Assembly: GCF_011068285.1 (NCBI RefSeq)
Contig: NZ_CP049616.1
Coordinates: 1,840,501-1,904,500, forward strand
Source: Flagellimonas oceani
Lineage (GTDB): Bacteria > Bacteroidota > Bacteroidia > Flavobacteriales > Flavobacteriaceae
Length of the DNA stretch: 64,000 nucleotides
Direction: 5' to 3'
How positions within the stretch are numbered: the stretch's first letter is position 1; each line of letters starts with the position of its first letter. The position numbers were made by a program, and so were the translations under genes. This document shows, piece by piece, positions 1 to 9,175 of this stretch. The notes beneath the pieces were generated by a model. The model was not told the origin of the DNA. It worked only from the letters and a program-made list of their open reading frames with translations, and made no database searches.

Positions 1-1
1 C

Positions 2-325
2 GGTTATCTGGTGAAGACCGATATAGACCCCAAAACGTTGGAAGATGCCGTTAAGACCATTATGCTAGATCCGCCCTACTATTCTTCCAAGGCTTTGGGC
101 GCCATCAGAAAAAAAATGGCCAACGATATCGAAATCGACGAAAAGGACAAACAGATACTCTACCACCTTTCCAAAGGAACCAAGAACAAGGACCTGGAAA
201 AATTCATTAGGCTCTCCCCCTCCTCCATCGAGAATAGAAAGCGGCATTTAAAAACATTGTTCGGAACAGAGAACGAGAATGATATGGCCTTGATATTGGC
301 CGCAAGAAACCGTGGGTTTATTTAG
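2..325 (+). CDS. LuxR/NarL-type response regulator, C-terminal part (cut by window start)
   Basis: The reading frame is open from the first bases of the window, so the gene starts upstream. It opens with G-Y-L-V-K, the beta5 region that closes a receiver domain, followed by a linker. The last 60 residues hold a LuxR-type helix-turn-helix (IDEKDKQILYHLSKG, then LSPSSIENRKRHLKTLFG). The protein would bind DNA after phosphorylation by a partner kinase that lies outside the window. The 104-residue version starting at GTG 11 is unlikely to be the true start because the receiver fold would be missing. Its targets cannot be read from the sequence. The family assignment is fairly sure. Confidence 0.8.
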   Translation, partial: GYLVKTDIDPKTLEDAVKTIMLDPPYYSSKALGAIRKKMANDIEIDEKDKQILYHLSKGTKNKDLEKFIRLSPSSIENRKRHLKTLFGTENENDMALILAARNRGFI

Positions 326-505
326 TCAAAATAGCTTCACCTCTCTTCTATAATCACCATTTGTGGTTGATTTAAAAGAAGTTTTTCAAAAAAATCCTAC
401 AAACAAGGGAAAATCCATAGAATTTTTAAGGATTATCTGCAATCCCATACAAAAGATTCATCCTAACTTTATGTTGAAAGGATTTAAGAATTCAATGAAC
501 ACCAC

Positions 506-1168
506 ATGTCATCAAAAAACAGATCGAACAAAAACCATAAATACACAGGTCCAAAAACCTATGAGGCCACTGATGGACTGGATGATTTTCTTAGAGTTCT
601 GGAAAAGTATTTTTTTGCGACCGCAAAGGTTAAGTGCAAACACGATTCCATAAAAAACAGAACAGATCTGATCATAGACCTTCATCATAATTTTGGGATC
701 ACGGAATGTCTGCGCCATTTTAACAATGGGGACTGGGGAAATTATAATTTTTCCGATGAAAATCGTTCCAACATCTCAAATTCATTGTCCAAGGCTTTGG
801 ATAAACTGAACCAAGAAAGCTCTTACCCTACCGATATTCTTGAACTTTCCTTACATTTTAAGGACACCTCCATGATCATTAGCCGATTGCACAGACATAG
901 CATTCCAGAGCATGCCAGCAGAATATTGACCGCTGTGGGCAAACACTTTGTGTATTTCACCAAAGGGTTGACCGAAATGCCCTATGAAATTTTTGTGCCC
1001 GTTTTTGAGGACACCTCTATAAGCTGCCCTACCAAAATGAACATGGAAACCAGTTACTACAACTTTTGGGGACTATATTTTGACAAAGGGGAGCAGGAAC
1101 ATGAAGCTTTGATCTACTCCCTTCAGCAGAAAAAATTTTACGAGGAAAACATCTTCCTCTTCGAATAA
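506..1168 (+). CDS. Hypothetical protein, 220 aa
   Basis: I do not recognise a family. The protein is soluble-looking, with no signal peptide or membrane segment. It has a basic, Asn/Lys-rich first 20 residues, a middle rich in His and Asp (for example DLHHNFGITECLRHF near residue 55), and a Tyr/Phe-rich C-terminus. The ATG at 506 gives the longest frame with normal composition; an ATG at 495 is out of frame. It stands alone, with 180 bases of gene-free sequence before it and the convergent glyA gene 17 bases after it, so it is probably a single-gene unit. A role in stress or regulation would be a guess. Confidence 0.65.
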   Translation: MSSKNRSNKNHKYTGPKTYEATDGLDDFLRVLEKYFFATAKVKCKHDSIKNRTDLIIDLHHNFGITECLRHFNNGDWGNYNFSDENRSNISNSLSKALDKLNQESSYPTDILELSLHFKDTSMIISRLHRHSIPEHASRILTAVGKHFVYFTKGLTEMPYEIFVPVFEDTSISCPTKMNMETSYYNFWGLYFDKGEQEHEALIYSLQQKKFYEENIFLFE

Positions 1169-1185
1169 TATACCGCTAGCAAATA

Positions 1186-2460
1186 CTAAGCACTGAACAA
1201 AGGTCGCGATTTCATCAAGTCGTTGACCTTTTGTTTTATTTCGGCCACCTTTTTATCGTTTTCGGCATCGGTAATAATCTCGTCGATAAACCCAACCACG
1301 GTTTCCATATCGGCTTCCTTAAGACCTCTTGTGGTAATGGCGGACGTACCAAAACGGATTCCAGAGGTGATGAAGGGTGATTTATCATCAAATGGCACCA
1401 TGTTCTTGTTTGCAGTGATATCGGCCTTTACCAGCACCTCTTCGGCCTCTTTTCCTGAAATGTCCTTGTTCCTAAGATCGATCAACATCATATGATTGTC
1501 CGTACCTCCGGAAATTACTTTGTAATCCTTATCCATAAAGGCTTTAGCCATGGCAGCTGCATTTTTCTTGGCCTGAACCATATAGTGTAGGTACTCATCG
1601 GTAAGTGCTTCGCCAAAAGCAATGGCCTTGGCAGCGATGATATGCTCCAAAGGTCCCCCTTGATTACCCGGGAATACCGCCAGATCCAACAAAGCGGACA
1701 TTTTTCTAAGGTTTCCGTTCTTTAGTTTTATACCAAATGGATTATCAAAGTTCTCTCCCATCAAAATAAGACCGCCACGTGGGCCACGTAGGGTTTTATG
1801 GGTGGTAGTGGTAACAATGTGGCAATGTGGGATGGGGTCGTTCAAAATACCCTTGGCGATCAATCCCGCTGGGTGCGAAATATCGGCCAACAGAATAGCA
1901 CCGACACTATCGGCAATCTCACGGAATCGTTTAAAATCCATATCCCTGGAATAGGCAGATGCCCCGGCAATGATCAACTTGGGCTTTTCCTTATCGGCAA
2001 TCTCCTGAATCTTGTCGTAGTTCAACATGCCGGTCTCCTCATCCACCCCATAAAAAACAGGGTTGTACAATTTTCCGGAGAAATTTACGGGCGAACCATG
2101 GGTCAAATGCCCTCCGTGGGACAAATCGAAACCTAAAATCTTATCCCCTGCGTTAAGACATGCATGGTACACCGATGCATTGGCCTGTGAGCCAGAATGT
2201 GGCTGAACGTTCGCATATGCGGCACCGAACAGTTCCTTGGCACGGTCAATGGCCAACTGCTCCACTTGGTCCACCACTTCGCAACCGCCATAATAGCGCT
2301 TTCCCGGATACCCTTCGGCATATTTGTTCGTAAGCACGGAGCCAGCGGCTTCCATAACTTGCGGACTTACAAAGTTCTCGGAAGCTATTAGTTCAATACC
2401 CTCCAACTGTCTTTCCTTCTCTTGCGCTATAAGTTCAAAAATCTTCTGGTCTCGTTGCAT
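1186..2460 (-). CDS. glyA: Serine hydroxymethyltransferase
   Basis: This PLP enzyme interconverts serine and glycine with tetrahydrofolate, feeding one-carbon units to purine, thymidylate and methionine synthesis in the cytoplasm. The 424-residue length is normal. The start is typical ([20 protein letters not shown] at residues 22-41). The PLP lysine lies in [14 protein letters not shown] near residue 222, and the substrate-binding [15 protein letters not shown] segment is intact. The gene ends 17 bases from the end of the convergent orphan gene and has about 250 bases of free sequence upstream, so it is probably monocistronic. The identification is certain at family level. Confidence 0.97.
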   Translation of the reverse strand: MQRDQKIFELIAQEKERQLEGIELIASENFVSPQVMEAAGSVLTNKYAEGYPGKRYYGGCEVVDQVEQLAIDRAKELFGAAYANVQPHSGSQANASVYHACLNAGDKILGFDLSHGGHLTHGSPVNFSGKLYNPVFYGVDEETGMLNYDKIQEIADKEKPKLIIAGASAYSRDMDFKRFREIADSVGAILLADISHPAGLIAKGILNDPIPHCHIVTTTTHKTLRGPRGGLILMGENFDNPFGIKLKNGNLRKMSALLDLAVFPGNQGGPLEHIIAAKAIAFGEALTDEYLHYMVQAKKNAAAMAKAFMDKDYKVISGGTDNHMMLIDLRNKDISGKEAEEVLVKADITANKNMVPFDDKSPFITSGIRFGTSAITTRGLKEADMETVVGFIDEIITDAENDKKVAEIKQKVNDLMKSRPLFSA

Positions 2461-2710
2461 GTTGCCGTAGTTTAATTAAGGGCGTAAAATTACGAATTGA
2501 CAAGGGATTTTCATTCATAAAAAAGCAATTGGGACTTAATTTTATCAAACGACAATTAACAATTTCAAAAAATTAAAATATCGACCCTACACTACTCTGT
2601 TCCAGATTTTTAAACACCATATACTACCATACATTCTTTTTCGTTTATTTGTTTGGGAGCTTTTGGCACAGCTATTGAATTCCCCTAAACAACCAATAAT
2701 GTTGACCAGT

Positions 2711-3895
2711 ATGAAAAAATTTTTACTCTTAACAGCAATTATAGTTTTAAGCGCCTGCAGTGGCGTAAAGAAAACACAAGAGGCCCTGAATACCGGAAAT
2801 TATTCCACCGCCATGAACAAGGCCATTAAGAATTTGGCCGAGAACAAGACCAAAAAGGGGCATCAGGAATACATTCTTTTGTTGGAAGAGGCTTTTGCCA
2901 AGAATGCTGCCAGGGAGCAACAGGAAATCGCCTTTCTCCAGAATGATGGCAACCCTGCCAATCTGGAGACCATCTACAATAAATATTTGCAGTTGAAACA
3001 GATTCAACAGCGTATCCGTCCACTGTTGCCGTTGTACATTAATGATGAGGGTAGACAGGCCGAGTTCAATTTTGTGAACTACGACAACAAAATTTTGAAC
3101 ACCAAGGACGATCTTTCGGAACATTTGTACCAAAATGCCTCGAACCTGTTGGCATCGGCCAAATACAAAGCGGATTACAGAACCGCCTACGAAGATTTAA
3201 AGTATTTGCAGGAAATTAATCCAGGTTACAGGGATACCGCGGACAAAATGGATGAAGCCCATAACAAGGGATTAGAGTTTGTAAGGGTACAGATTGCAAA
3301 CCAAACACAGCAGATCATCCCTGAGCGTTTGGAATCCGAACTTTTGGATTTTAACGCCTTCGGAATCGATAACTTTTGGCTGCAATACCATACCAGTCCG
3401 TTGGCCAATGTAAAATATGATTATGCCATGAATCTTGATTTTATGGAAATCAATGTATCGCCTGAACGTATCAATGAGACCCAAATAATCAAAGAAAGAC
3501 AAATAAAGGATGGCTGGGAATATCTATTGGACCGTGATGGCAATGTGGTAAAAGATAGCTTGGGCAACAAGATAAAAGTGGACAAAATGCGGACGGTTAG
3601 CTGTAAATTTTTCCAGTTTACCCAAACCAAAACAGCTCAAATCGCAGCCAAAGTAAGTTTCACTGACCTGAGAAACGGACAGGAAATCAACTCCTACCCC
3701 TTGTCCAGTGAGTTCTTGTTCGAACATATTTTCGCCAATTACCAAGGCGACAAAAGAGCTTTGGAAGATGATTTAATGCTGTACTTGAATGCTAGGGAAG
3801 TTCCCTTTCCATCCAACGAGCAAATGGTATATGATGCCGGTGAAGACTTGAAACTACGGCTCAAGAGCATTGTCTCAAAGTATCAGTTCAACTAA
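2711..3895 (+). CDS. Hypothetical lipoprotein, 394 aa
   Basis: I chose the ATG at 2711 because it puts a short signal peptide (MKKFLLLTAIIVLSAC) directly at the start. A lipobox L-S-A-C makes Cys16 the probable lipidated residue, so the protein should be anchored in the envelope. An upstream in-frame start at 2663 would bury the signal. The mature part is helical, with tetratricopeptide-like stretches in the first half (TGNYSTAMNKAIKNLAENK, then YRTAYEDLKYLQEINPGYRDTADKM), and a beta-rich second half. It has no catalytic motif that I recognise. A strong bidirectional terminator follows the stop. An envelope or assembly role is plausible but unproven. Confidence 0.75.
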   Translation: MKKFLLLTAIIVLSACSGVKKTQEALNTGNYSTAMNKAIKNLAENKTKKGHQEYILLLEEAFAKNAAREQQEIAFLQNDGNPANLETIYNKYLQLKQIQQRIRPLLPLYINDEGRQAEFNFVNYDNKILNTKDDLSEHLYQNASNLLASAKYKADYRTAYEDLKYLQEINPGYRDTADKMDEAHNKGLEFVRVQIANQTQQIIPERLESELLDFNAFGIDNFWLQYHTSPLANVKYDYAMNLDFMEINVSPERINETQIIKERQIKDGWEYLLDRDGNVVKDSLGNKIKVDKMRTVSCKFFQFTQTKTAQIAAKVSFTDLRNGQEINSYPLSSEFLFEHIFANYQGDKRALEDDLMLYLNAREVPFPSNEQMVYDAGEDLKLRLKSIVSKYQFN

Positions 3896-3898
3896 TAA

Positions 3899-3927
3899 AA
3901 AAGCCCCGTTCTTCGGGGCTTTCTTTT
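3899..3927. terminator. Bidirectional rho-independent terminator
   Basis: Perfect 9-bp stem AAAGCCCCG / CGGGGCTTT (3900-3908 and 3914-3922) with a 5-base loop. An A-run lies on the left and a T-run on the right, so it serves both the lipoprotein gene and the converging ytxJ gene. It overlaps the last codon of ytxJ by one base. Confidence 0.9.
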
Positions 3928-4316
3928 TATACATACTTCGTAAGGTCCGTATCCGAAATGGCTCCATGCGAAGTGTGAAAAACCACTTCTCCATTTTTAA
4001 CAACCAATAATTGAGGGGACTCGTGCCGAACTTCAAACTTATCTTGGATAGCATTGGACACATCCCTGTGCTGCTGTATCGTTAAAAAATAGAGGTCGAT
4101 GTCCAAATCCATATCATAAGATTCAGAAAACATGTTCAACACCATTCTGCTGATGCCGCAGGTACTTGAATGTTTATAAATCACTTGGGGCTTAACTTTT
4201 GAGCTTTCCGCAATCGCATCCAATTGCTCCAAAGACGTTAATTGAATCCACGGCAACTCCTTCTTTTCCTCTTTCGCTCTCTCCTGCTTTCCAAATACAC
4301 TGTCAAATATTCCCAT
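3927..4316 (-). CDS. ytxJ: Bacilliredoxin-like protein YtxJ
   Basis: This small thioredoxin-fold protein of the YtxJ family is thought to reduce mixed disulfides between proteins and bacillithiol. It has 129 residues. The redox motif is T-C-G-I-S with a single cysteine at residue 53, as expected for a monothiol bacilliredoxin. A cis-proline segment (SPQLLVVKNGEVVFHTSHG) follows near residues 100-118. There is no signal peptide, so it is cytoplasmic. It is transcribed divergently from clpB across 142 bases that hold an inverted repeat, so both genes may answer to redox or heat stress. The gene implies bacillithiol synthesis elsewhere in the genome. Confidence 0.88.
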   Translation of the reverse strand: MGIFDSVFGKQERAKEEKKELPWIQLTSLEQLDAIAESSKVKPQVIYKHSSTCGISRMVLNMFSESYDMDLDIDLYFLTIQQHRDVSNAIQDKFEVRHESPQLLVVKNGEVVFHTSHGAISDTDLTKYV

Positions 4317-4368
4317 ACCACAAATTTAGGGGATAAGTCGTGAGCGAACAAAAAACTTACATCTGACG

Positions 4369-4403
4369 AAATGTCCTGCTATTTCTGGTTTTAGCGGACA
4401 TTT
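4369..4403. promoter_or_regulatory. Inverted repeat between ytxJ and clpB, candidate stress operator
   Basis: AAATGTCC (4369-4376) pairs with GGACATTT (4396-4403), and similar bases extend both arms outward. A further three paired bases lie inside. It sits 55-90 bases before the clpB start and about the same distance from ytxJ. It could be a repressor site or a leader hairpin; the binding protein is unknown. Confidence 0.4.
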
Positions 4404-4458
4404 TGACGGTTCGAACGCAATGGTAAGGTTGTTGACCTAATAGAGAAAAACAACGATA

Positions 4459-7059
4459 ATGAACTTTAATAATTTTACCATAAAATCACAGGAAGCCATT
4501 CAAAGGGCCCAGCAATTGGCCCAAGAATTCGGGCATCAACAAATTGAGAACGAACACTTGTTCAAGGCCATTGCCGAGGTCGATGAAAACGTGTTGCCTT
4601 TCATTTTGAAAAAATTGAACGTCAACACCAACCTCCTCAACCAAATATTGGACAAGGAACTCCAGAGCTTTTCAAAAGTGTCCGGAGGCGAGATAATGCT
4701 TTCCAGAGAAGCTGGGAAAACCGTAAACGAAGCGAGCATCGTTGCCAAAAATATGGGTGATGAATACGTTTCCGTTGAGCATTTGTTATTGGCCATTTTC
4801 AAATCAAAAAGCAAAATCGCCCAAATCCTAAAAGATCAGGGCGTGACCGAAAAAGATTTGAAAGCTGCCATTGAAGAATTGCGCAAAGGTGGCAAGGTGA
4901 CTTCGCAAAGTGCCGAGGAAACCTACAACTCCTTGGATAAATACGCCAACAACCTCAACCAAATGGCCGATAGCGGCAAATTGGACCCCGTAATAGGGCG
5001 TGACGAGGAAATCCGAAGGGTTTTGCAAATTTTGTCACGACGTACCAAGAACAACCCGATGTTGGTAGGTGAACCCGGCGTGGGTAAAACTGCCATTGCC
5101 GAAGGTCTGGCACACCGAATCATTCAGGGAGATGTACCCGAAAACCTTAAGGACAAAATTATTTATTCCTTGGATATGGGGGCACTTATCGCAGGTGCCA
5201 AATACAAGGGTGAGTTCGAGGAAAGGTTGAAAGCCGTGATCAAAGAGGTAACCTCATCCGACGGGAACATTGTGCTCTTTATTGATGAGATTCATACACT
5301 TGTAGGTGCCGGTGGCGGACAAGGTGCAATGGATGCCGCAAATATCCTGAAACCCGCCTTGGCCCGTGGTGAGTTGAGAGCCATTGGAGCCACTACCTTG
5401 GACGAGTACCAAAAATACTTTGAAAAGGACAAAGCTTTGGAACGTAGGTTTCAAAAGGTCGTGGTGGATGAGCCCGATACCGAGAGTGCCATTTCCATCC
5501 TTAGGGGAATCAAGGAAAAATATGAGGCACACCACAAGGTCCGCATCAAAGATGAGGCGGTCATCGGTGCCGTGGAGCTATCACAACGCTACATTACCAA
5601 TAGGTTTTTGCCCGATAAGGCCATTGACCTTATGGACGAGGCCGCTTCCAAACTTCGAATGGAAATCAACTCCAAACCCGAAGAACTGGATGTACTGGAC
5701 CGTAAAATAATGCAATTGGAAATTGAGTTGGAGGCCATCAAAAGGGAAAACGATACTTCCAAATTGAAAACCTTGAACTTGGACCTCGCCAATCTTAAAG
5801 AAGAACGGAACGAAATCTTTGCCAAGTGGGAAAGTGAAAAAACCGTGGTGGACAATATCCAAAAAACCAAAGAGGATATTGAAAACTATAAGATTGAAGC
5901 CGAACGTGCCGAACGAAACGGCGATTATGGAAAAGTGGCCGAATTGCGCTACGGCAAAATAAAAGAGGCCCAAGAGCGATTGGAAAAACTCCAAGATGAA
6001 TTGGCGGAACAGCAAACAGCCGGCACCTTGATCAAAGAAGAAGTTACTTATGAGGATATTGCGGAAGTGGTGGCCAAATGGACTGGCATTCCCGTAAACA
6101 AGATGATGCAGAGCGAACGCGAAAAACTCTTGCAATTGGAAGGTGTGCTCCACAAACGCGTAGTAGGTCAAGATGAAGCCATAGTTGCCGTATCCGATGC
6201 CATCCGTAGAAGCCGGGCAGGCTTGCAAGATGCCAAAAAACCCATCGGTTCGTTCCTGTTTTTGGGTACGACCGGTGTTGGTAAGACCGAGCTGGCCAAA
6301 ACCTTGGCCGCCTATTTGTTCGATGATGAAAATGCCATCACTCGGATAGATATGAGCGAATACCAAGAGCGCCACTCCGTGAGCCGTTTGGTAGGTGCAC
6401 CTCCAGGATATGTGGGTTATGACGAAGGCGGTCAGTTGACCGAAGCCGTAAGAAGAAAGCCATATTCCGTAATTCTGTTGGACGAGATTGAAAAAGCACA
6501 CCCCGATACCTTCAACATCTTATTGCAAGTATTGGATGAAGGTAGGTTGACCGATAACAAAGGTCGTGTGGCGGATTTCAAAAACTCTATCATTATTATG
6601 ACGAGTAATATGGGAAGCCACATCATTCAGGAGAAGTTTGAAGATGCCGTTGATGTGGAGAGCGCTTCGGAAGCCGCAAGAGTCGAAGTCTTGGGATTGC
6701 TTCGCAAGACCATCAGGCCCGAGTTTTTGAACCGTATTGATGACATTATAATGTTCACTCCGTTGAGCAAATCGGACATCAAGGATATTGTGGGATTGCA
6801 ATTGGACAACTTGAAGAAAATGTTGGCCCAACAGAACATCACTCTCGATGCTACCCAAGAAGCGATAGACTATTTGGCAGCGAAAGGATATGATCCTCAA
6901 TATGGGGCTCGACCCGTAAAACGATTGATTCAGAAAGAAGTGTTGAACAACCTGTCCAAAGAGTTGCTTTCAGGAAAGATAACTTCTGACAGCATAGTGC
7001 TTTTGGACTCTTTTGATGATCAATTGGTATTCAGAAATCAAGATGAACTTGTAGAATAA
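4459..7059 (+). CDS. clpB: ATP-dependent disaggregase ClpB
   Basis: Hexameric AAA+ chaperone that pulls polypeptides out of aggregates together with DnaK after heat stress. It has 866 residues, the normal length. An N-terminal Clp_N repeat domain (about 1-145) is followed by NBD1 with Walker A GEPGVGKT near residue 204 and [14 protein letters not shown]. Next comes the long coiled-coil middle domain (about 400-530) that separates ClpB from ClpA/C. NBD2 follows with [16 protein letters not shown] near residue 602 and [13 protein letters not shown]. The pore tyrosines are present in [10 protein letters not shown] and GYVGYDEGG. The gene is single, with its own terminator downstream. Stress induction is likely. 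Confidence 0.98.
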   Translation: MNFNNFTIKSQEAIQRAQQLAQEFGHQQIENEHLFKAIAEVDENVLPFILKKLNVNTNLLNQILDKELQSFSKVSGGEIMLSREAGKTVNEASIVAKNMGDEYVSVEHLLLAIFKSKSKIAQILKDQGVTEKDLKAAIEELRKGGKVTSQSAEETYNSLDKYANNLNQMADSGKLDPVIGRDEEIRRVLQILSRRTKNNPMLVGEPGVGKTAIAEGLAHRIIQGDVPENLKDKIIYSLDMGALIAGAKYKGEFEERLKAVIKEVTSSDGNIVLFIDEIHTLVGAGGGQGAMDAANILKPALARGELRAIGATTLDEYQKYFEKDKALERRFQKVVVDEPDTESAISILRGIKEKYEAHHKVRIKDEAVIGAVELSQRYITNRFLPDKAIDLMDEAASKLRMEINSKPEELDVLDRKIMQLEIELEAIKRENDTSKLKTLNLDLANLKEERNEIFAKWESEKTVVDNIQKTKEDIENYKIEAERAERNGDYGKVAELRYGKIKEAQERLEKLQDELAEQQTAGTLIKEEVTYEDIAEVVAKWTGIPVNKMMQSEREKLLQLEGVLHKRVVGQDEAIVAVSDAIRRSRAGLQDAKKPIGSFLFLGTTGVGKTELAKTLAAYLFDDENAITRIDMSEYQERHSVSRLVGAPPGYVGYDEGGQLTEAVRRKPYSVILLDEIEKAHPDTFNILLQVLDEGRLTDNKGRVADFKNSIIIMTSNMGSHIIQEKFEDAVDVESASEAARVEVLGLLRKTIRPEFLNRIDDIIMFTPLSKSDIKDIVGLQLDNLKKMLAQQNITLDATQEAIDYLAAKGYDPQYGARPVKRLIQKEVLNNLSKELLSGKITSDSIVLLDSFDDQLVFRNQDELVE

Positions 7060-7083
7060 GTTCTCAGAATAAGTTTCAGTCAG

Positions 7084-7122
7084 GAAAACCTCTCCCATAG
7101 CTTTTTTTGGAGGAGGTTTTTT
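7084..7122 (+). terminator. Terminator of clpB
   Basis: AAAACCTC about 25 bases after the clpB stop pairs with GAGGTTTT, and the second arm runs into a T-tract. The upper part of the stem has mismatches, so the hairpin is moderate in strength. Confidence 0.6.
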
Positions 7123-7135
7123 TATGAAAAATTGG

Positions 7136-7188
7136 TCGTTTCGAGTGATTTTTTGAACCACAGTTCAAAAAAATGTATCGAGAAACGA
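7136..7188. repeat. REP-like hairpin in the clpB-gntP spacer
   Basis: Outer arms TCGTTTCGA / TCGAGAAACGA enclose a second inverted repeat, TTTTTTGAAC-CACA-GTTCAAAAAA. The core (TTTCGAGTGATTTTT then TATCGAGAA) recurs near 28.8, 39.4 and 41.3 kb, there as paired elements. The spacer 7060-7373 otherwise holds only the clpB terminator and A/T-rich sequence expected to contain the gntP promoter; I see no convincing promoter boxes. Confidence 0.7.
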
Positions 7189-7373
7189 AACTTTGAAAAC
7201 ATCAATCAAGTTCTCGACCTTCTTGCCGACAATCAGATGTCTTTCCCCATGAGAAAATAGAACTGATATTTTTTTAGTTCTTTCACAATCTTGGACCATA
7301 TCCTTAGAATTTCGAAATAATCAATGTGCATCACATTTAAATCCTTATTTTAGCTCAAAACCATATCCTAAAT

Positions 7374-8687
7374 ATGCCACTGATTATTGCCGTTCTAGGT
7401 ATCTTACTGCTGTTCCTGCTCATTGCAAAATTTAAACTCAACGCCTTTATTTCCTTTATCATTGTATGCCTGTTCGTGGGCATTTTTCAAGGGATGGAAC
7501 TGGGCAATCTAGTGCAATCCATACAACGGGGCATCGGGAACACCTTGGGCTTTCTGGTTCTTATACTTGGACTCGGTGCCATGCTTGGAAAATTGGTTGC
7601 GGATAGTGGTGCCGCCCAACAGATTACGACACAATTGGTCGCTAAATTTGGAGTAAAACATGTGCAATGGGCCATGGTGGTCACAGGGTTTATAGTAGGT
7701 ATCCCGATGTTCTATTCCGTAGGCTTCGTTATCTTGATTCCTTTGGTATTTACCGTAGCCTTTTCAACGGGATTGCCCCTTTTGTACGTGGGATTGCCCA
7801 TGCTTACCTCGTTATCGGTAACGCACGGATATCTTCCCCCGCACCCAGCCCCAACGGCCATCGCGGCCATGTTCAATGCTGATATTGGAAAGACATTGAT
7901 GTATGGGCTTATTGTTGCCGTTCCCGCCATAATTGTTGCGGGACCATTGTTTGCCCGAACCCTGAAAAAGATAGAGGCCAAGCCATTGAAGGAGTTTTAC
8001 AATGCCGAACCTATACCCGAGGAAGAACTGCCATCGACCGCGGTAAGTATTCTGACCGCCCTTTCCCCTATCATCTTTATTGGTGTTGGCATTGCTGCCG
8101 AACAATTTTTGGAGGAAGGCACACTCAGAAACATACTCGCCTTTATCGGCAATCCCGTAATCGCTTTGTTGATTTCCGTACTCATCGCCATATACTCATT
8201 GGGATTGGCAAAGGGTAAGGAAATGAGCACCATTATGGATTCCTTGTCCGCCTCGGTTTCCAGTATCACCATGATTCTTTTGATCATTGCGGGAGCTGGA
8301 GCTTTGAAAGAAGTCTTGATTGACAGCCAAGTAAGCGACTATATCGCCGATAGTTTAAAAGGTTCCAGTATTTCACCTTTGGTGCTGGCATGGCTCATCG
8401 CCACCGCCATCCGGGTAAGTGTGGGGTCGGCCACCGTAGCCGGGCTTACCGCTGCCGGAATTGTGCTCCCCTTGGCTTCGGGCACGGGAACAAGTCCAGA
8501 ATTGATGGTATTGGCCATTGGTTCCGGGAGTTTAATGCTCTCCCACGTCAACGACACAGGCTTTTGGATGTTCAAGGAATACTTCAACCTATCCGTTAAG
8601 GAAACCCTTTCCTCTTGGACCGTTATGGAGACCTTGGTAGGTATCATGGGACTATTGGGCGTTTTAGCAATCAACAGTATAATCTAA
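7374..8687 (+). CDS. GntP-family transporter (gluconate/D-amino acid:H+ symporter type)
   Basis: Integral membrane permease of 437 residues with about 12 hydrophobic segments. It carries GntP-family features: an N-terminal FKLNAFISFIIVCLFVGI, the GAMLGKLVADSGAAQQI stretch near residue 67, HGYLPPHPAPTAIAAMF near 148, and SVGSATVAGLTAAGIVLP near 345. GntP members move gluconate, but the DsdX branch moves D-serine. The gene starts a tight operon with a RidA-like protein (11 bases on) and an M19 dipeptidase, not with gluconate genes, so a D-amino acid or related amine substrate is a reasonable inference. A gluconokinase gene lies 24 kb away and does not settle the question. Confidence 0.9.
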   Translation: MPLIIAVLGILLLFLLIAKFKLNAFISFIIVCLFVGIFQGMELGNLVQSIQRGIGNTLGFLVLILGLGAMLGKLVADSGAAQQITTQLVAKFGVKHVQWAMVVTGFIVGIPMFYSVGFVILIPLVFTVAFSTGLPLLYVGLPMLTSLSVTHGYLPPHPAPTAIAAMFNADIGKTLMYGLIVAVPAIIVAGPLFARTLKKIEAKPLKEFYNAEPIPEEELPSTAVSILTALSPIIFIGVGIAAEQFLEEGTLRNILAFIGNPVIALLISVLIAIYSLGLAKGKEMSTIMDSLSASVSSITMILLIIAGAGALKEVLIDSQVSDYIADSLKGSSISPLVLAWLIATAIRVSVGSATVAGLTAAGIVLPLASGTGTSPELMVLAIGSGSLMLSHVNDTGFWMFKEYFNLSVKETLSSWTVMETLVGIMGLLGVLAINSII

Positions 8688-8698
8688 CAATATAAATT

Positions 8699-9163
8699 AT
8701 GGAATCACCATCACAACGAATGGAGGCATTGAACCTCCAATTACCACCTGCCCCGCCACCTGCCGGCGTTTATCGCCCTGTTTTAGTGGTCGATAACTTT
8801 TTGTACGTATCCGGCCAGGGGCCTGTAAATTTGGATGGCTCCCTTATGACGGGACGTGCTGGCGATGATCTAGATGAAGAACAAGCCAAATTAGCGGCTC
8901 GTCAGGTAGGATTGACCATGCTATCCACCATTACCACCCATTTTGGCAGTTTGGACAAAATCAAAAGAATGGTCAAAGTACTGGGAATGGTGAATTGCAC
9001 TCCAGACTTTGGCAAGCAACCGTATGTCATCAATGGGTTTAGTGAATTGATGGCGGACATCTTTGGAAAAGAAAACGGTATCGGGGCACGTAGTGCGGTA
9101 GGAATGATGCTCCCCGGTAATATTCCCGTTGAGATTGAAGCCATTTTTGAACTTCACAAATAA
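8699..9163 (+). CDS. RidA/YjgF-family protein
   Basis: 154 residues of the YjgF-like subgroup that is longer than classical RidA. Family members form trimers; RidA itself hydrolyses reactive enamines and imines made by PLP enzymes or amino-acid oxidases. Recognisable parts are the strand VVDNFLYVSGQGPVNLDG near residue 31, the central helix region EEQAKLAARQVGLTMLSTI, and the C-terminal GARSAVGMMLPGNIPVEIEAIFEL, which contains the conserved arginine of the active-site cleft. The gene sits 11 bases after the GntP gene and 12 before a dipeptidase, so the three are almost surely co-transcribed. That context favours a role in amino-acid breakdown. Confidence 0.88.
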   Translation: MESPSQRMEALNLQLPPAPPPAGVYRPVLVVDNFLYVSGQGPVNLDGSLMTGRAGDDLDEEQAKLAARQVGLTMLSTITTHFGSLDKIKRMVKVLGMVNCTPDFGKQPYVINGFSELMADIFGKENGIGARSAVGMMLPGNIPVEIEAIFELHK

Positions 9164-9175
9164 CACCACCCTTTC

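Noticed and set aside
363..653. 96-residue frame overlapping the start of the orphan gene
   Set aside because: It has no domain and overlaps the better-supported frame starting at 506.
5581..6501. 306-residue antisense frame inside clpB
   Set aside because: ClpB is fully conserved on the plus strand; the antisense product is Phe/Gln-rich with no domain.
7374..8687. Naming the GntP-family gene gntP with gluconate as the certain substrate
   Set aside because: Gluconokinase is 24 kb away in another operon, and the immediate partners point to amino-acid chemistry.
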